This document shows, piece by piece, positions 59,601 through 64,000 of a stretch of DNA of 64,000 nt. Numbering within the stretch: position 1 is the stretch's first letter; each line of letters starts with the position of its first letter. Below the pieces are notes generated by a model. The model searched no databases, was not told the origin of the DNA, and worked only from the letters and a program-made list of their open reading frames with translations. Origin of the DNA: GCA-003244245 sp050699955 (GTDB lineage Bacteria; Actinomycetota; Actinomycetes; Mycobacteriales; Pseudonocardiaceae); contig JBOHGD010000020.1 in assembly GCA_050699955.1 (NCBI GenBank), positions 1 to 64,000 on the forward strand, in the 5' to 3' direction. Position numbers and translations under genes: made by a program.

Positions 59601-61958
59601 GTGGCACGCAAGGCTGAGACAACCTTCTCCGCTTTGACAGCGCTGCTCCGGCGCATGGACGCCGATGAGCTCGCCGCACTGCTGACTGCCCGCTCCGATG
59701 CCATCGCAGTGCCCGAACCCCGCACGATCAACGAGCTGGCGACGCGCTTGGGCAACGATCACTCGGTGCGCGGCGCGCTCCACCAGCTGCCCCTGCCGCA
59801 GATTCAACTGGCCGAGGCATTGCAGGCGTTCGGCGACGGCTGCTCGCGCGCCGAACTGGAGCGACTGCTGGGCGTCGGGGAGTACATCGATCCCGCAGTG
59901 CTCGATGAGCTGCTCGCGGGCCTGCGCCGGCTCGCGCTGGTCTGGACGGACGGCTCGGTACTGCGCATTGCGCCCGGCATAGACCGGCTCTCAGCCGACC
60001 CGCTGGCGCTCGGAGCGCCCGCAGCCGAGCTACTGGAAGAACTCACCGTTGGGCAGCTCACCCAGATCGCGGCGAACTACGATATCTGTGCGCAGCAACG
60101 TAAGTCAGACTTGGTGTGTGCGCTGATCGGCGTCCTTTCCGATCCGCTGCAGCTGGCCAAGGCGCTCCAGTCGGCCCCGCCAGGAGTCGGCCAGATGGTC
60201 GAGCAGTTGGTCTGGAACAGTCCACGGACCCACGGACCGGTGCAGTTCGCGCTGTACGGCACCCGCAACTACGGCCTTCCCGTCACCGTGATGTGGCTGA
60301 CCCAACACGGCTTTCTGCTGCCCTCGGGCTGGGACATGGGTCAGATGCCTCGCGAGGTCGCGCTGGCCCTGCGCGGTGCGCGCTACCACCCGATCCTGCG
60401 CATCGAGCGCCCGGTGCTCGCCACCGCCCAGGCAGAGACGATAACCACTCCACAGGTGTCCGTGGTACACAGTGTGCAGCGGGTACTGGCCATACTCGGA
60501 ACGTCCCCGGCGCAGCAGCTGACCGCCGGCGGGGTCGGTGTGCGGGAGCTGCGCCGGATCGCCAAGGAGCTCGGCGGCACCGAGGGCGAGGTCCGGCTGT
60601 GGCTGGAGCTGGCAGCCGCGTTCGGGCTGCTCATGCCCGGCGACGAGGGCGACGTGCTGCCCACCGGAGCGGCTGACACCTGGCTGGCCAAACCACCGGG
60701 CGCGCAGCTCACCGACCTGATAATGGCGTGGCGCACGATCGAAGCCGTGCCCACATACCGCGTCAACGCGGAAGGCAAGGCCCAGCCCGCGCTTGATCCC
60801 GCCGACACCACCTGTATCGGCCCGCCGCTGCGCGCCGACCTGCTCGGGCTACTCGCGGAGCATCCGGCCGGCACGGCGTTCACCGATCTGGACAGTCTCG
60901 CCGACATGATCGCCTGGCACCATCCCCTGCGCTATCACAGCGCCGAGGCTCTCAGCCCGCATCTCGTGGCGACCTGGCACGAGGCGCAATGCCTCGGGCT
61001 CGTAGCCGACGCCACGCTGAGCGCGCTGGGGTGGACGCTGGCAGTCGGCGCGAGCTACCAGGAGCTCGCCGAGTCGGCCGAGCAGATCCTGCCTGCGCCG
61101 GTCGATCGCGCCACGTTCCTGCCCGACCTGACCGCAGTCGTGTCCGGCCCACCGAGCGCGCATCTGGCCGGACTGCTGGACGCGGTCGCCGAACTGGAGA
61201 GCAGCGACACAGCGTCGACCTGGCGGTTCTCGCCGTCCAGCGTGCGCAGGGCGCTGGACGGCGGGATCACCGCAGACGGGGTACTCGCTCAGCTCACCGA
61301 GATCGCCGACCGTCCGCTGCCGCAACCGGTCGAGTACTTGATCAAAGACGCCGCGCGCCGCCATGGCCGGCTGCAGGTGCGTCAGGTGTCCTGCGCCGTG
61401 TGCACCGAGGACGCGGCGCTGGCCGTCGAGCTCGCCGCCCACCGCAGGCTCGCCGGGCTCCAGCTGTCGCAGCTCTCCGCAACCGTGCTGGGCAGTGCGA
61501 AGCCCGCGGCGGAGACGCTGCGGCTGCTGCGCGTCGCCGGCTACTCCCCCGTCCAGCAGTCCCGGACCGGGCAGACCGTGGTCGAGCGGGTGACGCCCCG
61601 ACGGGCTCCCGACCCACCGCCCGCCCGGCAGCCCGTCCTGCCGGAGCCGATGGCGCCCGCGTTGCTGGCTGCCCTGCTCGCCGCAGGCAACGTCACAGAG
61701 CTCCCCGTCATCGCGTGCGAGCAGGAGGTCAAGGCCAACGCCAGTGCGCTGGACGAGGAACAGGCGCGGCTGCTGGCCCACGCCATCGAGCATCACTCAG
61801 CGGTGCGCATCGACTACGTCAGCGCCTCCGGCGGATACACCCAGCGGATCATTCGGCCGATAGCGCTGTTCTTCGATGCGATCCGGGCCTGGTGCCAGCT
61901 GCGGGGCGGTGAACGGGTGTTCCGCCTTGATCGTATCTGCGCCGTCGCCCCCGCCTAG
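59601..61958 (+). CDS. Helicase-C-associated protein with C-terminal WYL-like domain
   Basis: 785 residues, similar in layout to the actinobacterial helicase conserved C-terminal domain protein (mycobacterial Rv0862c type), usually near an XPB-like helicase. MDADELAALLTARSDAIAVP, LATRLGNDHSVRGALHQLP and LVTDGSVLR-like VWTDGSVLRIAPG begin the winged-helix-rich part; there are no ATPase Walker motifs. The end, AIEHHSAVRIDYVSASGGYT and QRIIRPIALFFDAIRAWCQL, is a WYL-like domain that may bind nucleic acid or nucleotide. GTG 59601 is the start. The XPB gene is not in the window. Role in DNA repair or regulation is inferred. Confidence 0.78.
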   Translation: MARKAETTFSALTALLRRMDADELAALLTARSDAIAVPEPRTINELATRLGNDHSVRGALHQLPLPQIQLAEALQAFGDGCSRAELERLLGVGEYIDPAVLDELLAGLRRLALVWTDGSVLRIAPGIDRLSADPLALGAPAAELLEELTVGQLTQIAANYDICAQQRKSDLVCALIGVLSDPLQLAKALQSAPPGVGQMVEQLVWNSPRTHGPVQFALYGTRNYGLPVTVMWLTQHGFLLPSGWDMGQMPREVALALRGARYHPILRIERPVLATAQAETITTPQVSVVHSVQRVLAILGTSPAQQLTAGGVGVRELRRIAKELGGTEGEVRLWLELAAAFGLLMPGDEGDVLPTGAADTWLAKPPGAQLTDLIMAWRTIEAVPTYRVNAEGKAQPALDPADTTCIGPPLRADLLGLLAEHPAGTAFTDLDSLADMIAWHHPLRYHSAEALSPHLVATWHEAQCLGLVADATLSALGWTLAVGASYQELAESAEQILPAPVDRATFLPDLTAVVSGPPSAHLAGLLDAVAELESSDTASTWRFSPSSVRRALDGGITADGVLAQLTEIADRPLPQPVEYLIKDAARRHGRLQVRQVSCAVCTEDAALAVELAAHRRLAGLQLSQLSATVLGSAKPAAETLRLLRVAGYSPVQQSRTGQTVVERVTPRRAPDPPPARQPVLPEPMAPALLAALLAAGNVTELPVIACEQEVKANASALDEEQARLLAHAIEHHSAVRIDYVSASGGYTQRIIRPIALFFDAIRAWCQLRGGERVFRLDRICAVAPA

Positions 61959-62160
61959 CCCGCCCACCACCCCCGGAGCCTTAATCGCGGTCAAGCAGAA
62001 ATTCATTTCAGTAATGTTCCAACAAGGCGGGGACGATGGCGTGCCGGCAAGGCAGAAACAGCAGGCACTGAGCACGCCGGCACCTGCCACCGCGCTGCTG
62101 GCGGCGCCTCGCAGTCGCCTTTGGGAGTGGGTAGTCAGGCGGCAGCGATAAGGCACTAGC

Positions 62161-62322
62161 ATGACCCGGCAAGATCGGGGACTGCTGGCCGAGCCGAATT
62201 CCGATGTCGTGCCGCAGACGATGCGCATCATGGATGAGAACACGCGTCGGCAGAAGACGCACTCTCGCGTTCGCAGCGCGGCCAGCAGCGATGGCACTAC
62301 GGTTACAGGAACGAGGCGGTGA
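62161..62322 (+). CDS. Possible 53-residue ORF
   Basis: ATG 62161, with AAGG 7 nt upstream, to TGA 62320. It reads MTRQDRGLLAEPNSDVVPQT and MRIMDENTRRQKTHSRVR and is basic and hydrophilic. The gap from 61959 has an AT-richer part (ATTCATTTCAGTAATGTTCC) suitable for a promoter. It may be real, as the first gene before the CxxC protein, or chance. Confidence 0.3.
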   Translation: MTRQDRGLLAEPNSDVVPQTMRIMDENTRRQKTHSRVRSAASSDGTTVTGTRR

Positions 62323-62386
62323 CGGTGGGACGGTGGTTGACGGCACAGTCGCGCCCCCAGGCGATTCCAGTGCTTGACCGGTAACC

Positions 62387-62791
62387 GTGAGCAGTCTGTG
62401 GGAAACGCGGTATCGCCTGCTCCGAGAGCAGCTAGCCAGCGTGGCGGACCGGCTCAGTAGCCCGGACACCGCAGCGCCGGCGGTAGCCGTTCGGCTACTG
62501 GCGGTGTCCGCCCTGTTGCTGCGGCAGCATCGGGTCAACAGGCGAGGGCAGTGCACCTTCTGCGGTTGGTCCAAACGAAGGTGGCGATTCTGGCGCCGAC
62601 GACCACAGTGCACCGTGTATCGCACCCTCGTCTTCGCCATGAGCCGTGGGCTGGACGAGGTGTGGTGGCAGTTGCTCGAGAGTCTGGGGGACGAGACCAG
62701 TCTGGTCGAGGTGCGGGAGTGGCTGGCACACACTCAGCCAGACGACGAGCGGGACGAGGACACCGTGACGTTCGGGAGAATGCAGACCTGA
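62387..62791 (+). CDS. Hypothetical protein with Cys-rich basic segment
   Basis: 134 residues from GTG 62387. LWETRYRLLREQLASVADRL and AVRLLAVSALLLRQHRVNRR are helical; then QCTFCGWSKRRWRFWRRRPQ and CTVYRTLVFAMSRGLDEVWW contain CxxC and a further Cys, perhaps a zinc site in a basic nucleic-acid-binding patch. The end is acidic. In the following 140 bp another frame reads AVEDVSDDPAWATHCWRVFS without a start codon. Family not recognised. Confidence 0.55.
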   Translation: MSSLWETRYRLLREQLASVADRLSSPDTAAPAVAVRLLAVSALLLRQHRVNRRGQCTFCGWSKRRWRFWRRRPQCTVYRTLVFAMSRGLDEVWWQLLESLGDETSLVEVREWLAHTQPDDERDEDTVTFGRMQT

Positions 62792-62933
62792 GGCGGCAGG
62801 CGGGCTCGCCGTCGAGGACGTCAGCGACGACCCGGCGTGGGCCACTCACTGTTGGCGGGTGTTCAGCCAGGTCAACCTGATTCTCGGCGACCGGGAGACC
62901 CTGGAACCGCAGCCACGGCCCGCGCAGCCCTGA
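62764..62933 (+). pseudogene. Coding-like frame without a start
   Basis: From about 62764 to TGA 62931-62933 one frame reads EAAGGLAVEDVSDDPAWATH, CWRVFSQVNLILGDRETLEP and QPRPAQP, sounding like real protein, but no ATG/GTG/TTG lies between the upstream stop and this text. It could be a frameshifted second part of the gene at 62387 or a degraded neighbour. Confidence 0.3.
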
Positions 62934-62965
62934 CAGCAAGGTCACCCAGCGTGAGAGGATGAGGC

Positions 62966-63262
62966 ATGGCCCTGATCCCCCGTGAATTCTCCTTCGCGAC
63001 CCCCGCGGACCTCGGTGGCGCCGAAAACTACCGGCGGTTGTGCCTGGCCGCCAAGCTGGAACCGATCCCGAATGGATGGGGCCTGCTGCACTGCACCCGC
63101 AAGGACACCGGAGCCAGGGTCACGCTCGCCACCGAGGACGTCGACTACGTACGGTTGCTGGCCACCGGAGCGAAGGCGAACGCGATCGCCGGCCTCACGA
63201 TTCCAGACGGGAAGTTCACTCATCAACGCGAAGGCTGGCCGGACCCCGACTGGGTCAGGTAG
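62966..63262 (+). CDS. Hypothetical protein (98 residues)
   Basis: From ATG 62966 with AGAGGATGAGG upstream. REFSFATPADLGGAENYRRL, CLAAKLEPIPNGWGLLHCTR and KDTGARVTLATEDVDYVRLL suggest a small alpha/beta protein; the end is GWPDPDWVR. No membrane segment. It precedes the kinase gene by about 150 bp. Family not recognised. Confidence 0.55.
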   Translation: MALIPREFSFATPADLGGAENYRRLCLAAKLEPIPNGWGLLHCTRKDTGARVTLATEDVDYVRLLATGAKANAIAGLTIPDGKFTHQREGWPDPDWVR

Positions 63263-63414
63263 CCGGCCGGACTGACAAAACCACCGGGCTTTACCTCGCC
63301 CCGTCACCGACTTACGCTGGTTTAGATATCCGCCCAGTATCGCCCACCCGGACTAAGCCCACTCATCTGTTCGGACGCATACCAGCGGAAGATCAGTAAT
63401 CGACGGAGCGAAGT

Positions 63415-64000
63415 ATGGATGTGCGACGGTTCGGGCAATATCAACTCGAGGCCATGCTAGGGGTCGGCGGTATGGGAGAGGTCTACCGCGCATACGACAC
63501 ACAACGTCACCGGTCGGTCGCAGTGAAGTTACTTCCCGATACGCTCAGCAACAATCGCGCCTACCAACGTCGATTTCGTCGCGAATCCTATCTGGCGGCC
63601 GGACTTCGGGAACCTCATGTCATACCTATCCACGACTTCGGCGAGATGGAGGGCCGACTGTACATCGACATGAGGCTGGTCGACGGTGAGAGCATCTACA
63701 CGATCCTGGAAAAAGAAGGCCCAATCGCTCCGCCACGAGCGGTCCATCTCATCAGCCAGATCGCCGAAGCCTTGGACGCCGCCCATGCTGAAGGACTGGT
63801 GCACCGGGACATCAAACCGTCCAACATCCTCGTCACGGCGACTGATTTCGTCTATGTGGTAGATTTCGGCGTGGCTCACGCCATGGGTGCGACCTCGACC
63901 GCCCTGACCAGGTCGGGGGCGGCGGTCGGAACCCTTGACTACATGGCACCGGAGCGCTTCGAGAATCGTCAGATCGACGGCCGGGTGGACGTATACTCAC
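63415..64000 (+). CDS. Serine/threonine protein kinase, 3' end outside window
   Basis: Hanks-type kinase, 195 codons visible. ATG 63415 has GGAGCGAAGT upstream. RFGQYQLEAMLGVGGMGEVY is the glycine loop, HRSVAVKLLPDTLS has the ATP Lys, VHRDIKPSNILVT the catalytic Asp, YVVDFGVAH the Mg-binding DFG and TLDYMAPERFEN the P+1 region. It runs to the window end, so any extracellular sensor is unseen. Codon third positions carry clearly more A/T than neighbouring genes (for example CTA, GGA, ACA, CAA, TTA), which suggests recent acquisition. Confidence 0.93.
   Translation, partial: MDVRRFGQYQLEAMLGVGGMGEVYRAYDTQRHRSVAVKLLPDTLSNNRAYQRRFRRESYLAAGLREPHVIPIHDFGEMEGRLYIDMRLVDGESIYTILEKEGPIAPPRAVHLISQIAEALDAAHAEGLVHRDIKPSNILVTATDFVYVVDFGVAHAMGATSTALTRSGAAVGTLDYMAPERFENRQIDGRVDVYS

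Overview
The window is high-GC DNA with actinomycete gene content: GTG and TTG starts, GAGG-type ribosome binding sites, many 4-bp ATGA/GTGA gene overlaps, a homodimeric AceE pyruvate dehydrogenase, a fasR-fabD-fabH-acpP-fabF-accD type II fatty acid synthase locus, DUF3052, DUF3145 and DUF732 proteins, and several XRE/TPR regulators. The Streptomyces-style order fabD-fabH-acpP-fabF next to a mycobacterial-style ahpE-DUF3052-aceE-fasR neighbourhood suggests Pseudonocardiales (for example Pseudonocardiaceae). This is inference from gene content, not a species call.

Layout. 1-12.7 kb is housekeeping: fructosamine kinase (cut by the window edge), SURF1, cobD behind a 22-bp palindromic repeat array, a MatB-like malonyl-CoA synthetase, an acyl-CoA dehydrogenase without the usual catalytic Glu, trpS, an FMN reductase, an NhaA-DsbA fusion and cydAB. 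12.7-20.4 kb is an accessory segment: an orphan methyltransferase resembling those of ATP-grasp RiPP systems, an unknown protein followed by a truncated regulator fragment, two tandem near-duplicate XRE/TPR regulators with duplicated leaders, an overlapping run of small unknown genes, a DUF732 lipoprotein, a frameshifted ribbon-helix-helix antitoxin relic, and tRNA-Val(TAC). 20.4-32.9 kb is the core acetyl-CoA and fatty acid block: ahpE, DUF3052, aceE, pirin, fasR, fabD, fabH, acpP, fabF, accD, DUF3145. AceE makes acetyl-CoA, AccD supplies malonyl-CoA, FabD/AcpP/FabH/FabF build the chain, and FasR is the likely controller.

33-45.5 kb holds a subtilase, a GH65 enzyme, a coupled operon of a DUF574 methyltransferase, a PAS-GGDEF-EAL c-di-GMP enzyme and DoxX, then aroE and a cell-wall group (stand-alone GT51 transglycosylase, divergent PBP lipoprotein, lytic transglycosylase). 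45.5-54 kb has small unknown genes with a third XRE regulator, a CopD-CtaG fusion, the tyrosine degradation pair hpd-fahA and a further helix-turn-helix regulator. 54-64 kb has a small membrane protein, an MBL hydrolase behind an 11-codon leader ORF, and a four-gene run in which an ABC ATPase, a 32-residue membrane peptide, a histidine kinase and a LuxR-type response regulator all overlap by 4 bp. Then come a helicase-C/WYL protein, small unknowns and the start of a Ser/Thr kinase with lower-GC codon use.

No integrase, transposase, CRISPR array, rRNA or complete prophage was seen. The most unusual items are the ABC/two-component run in which a micro-ORF sits where a permease is expected and the ATPase lacks its H-loop histidine, the palindromic repeat array before cobD, the tandem XRE/TPR pair, and the orphan RiPP-type methyltransferase.
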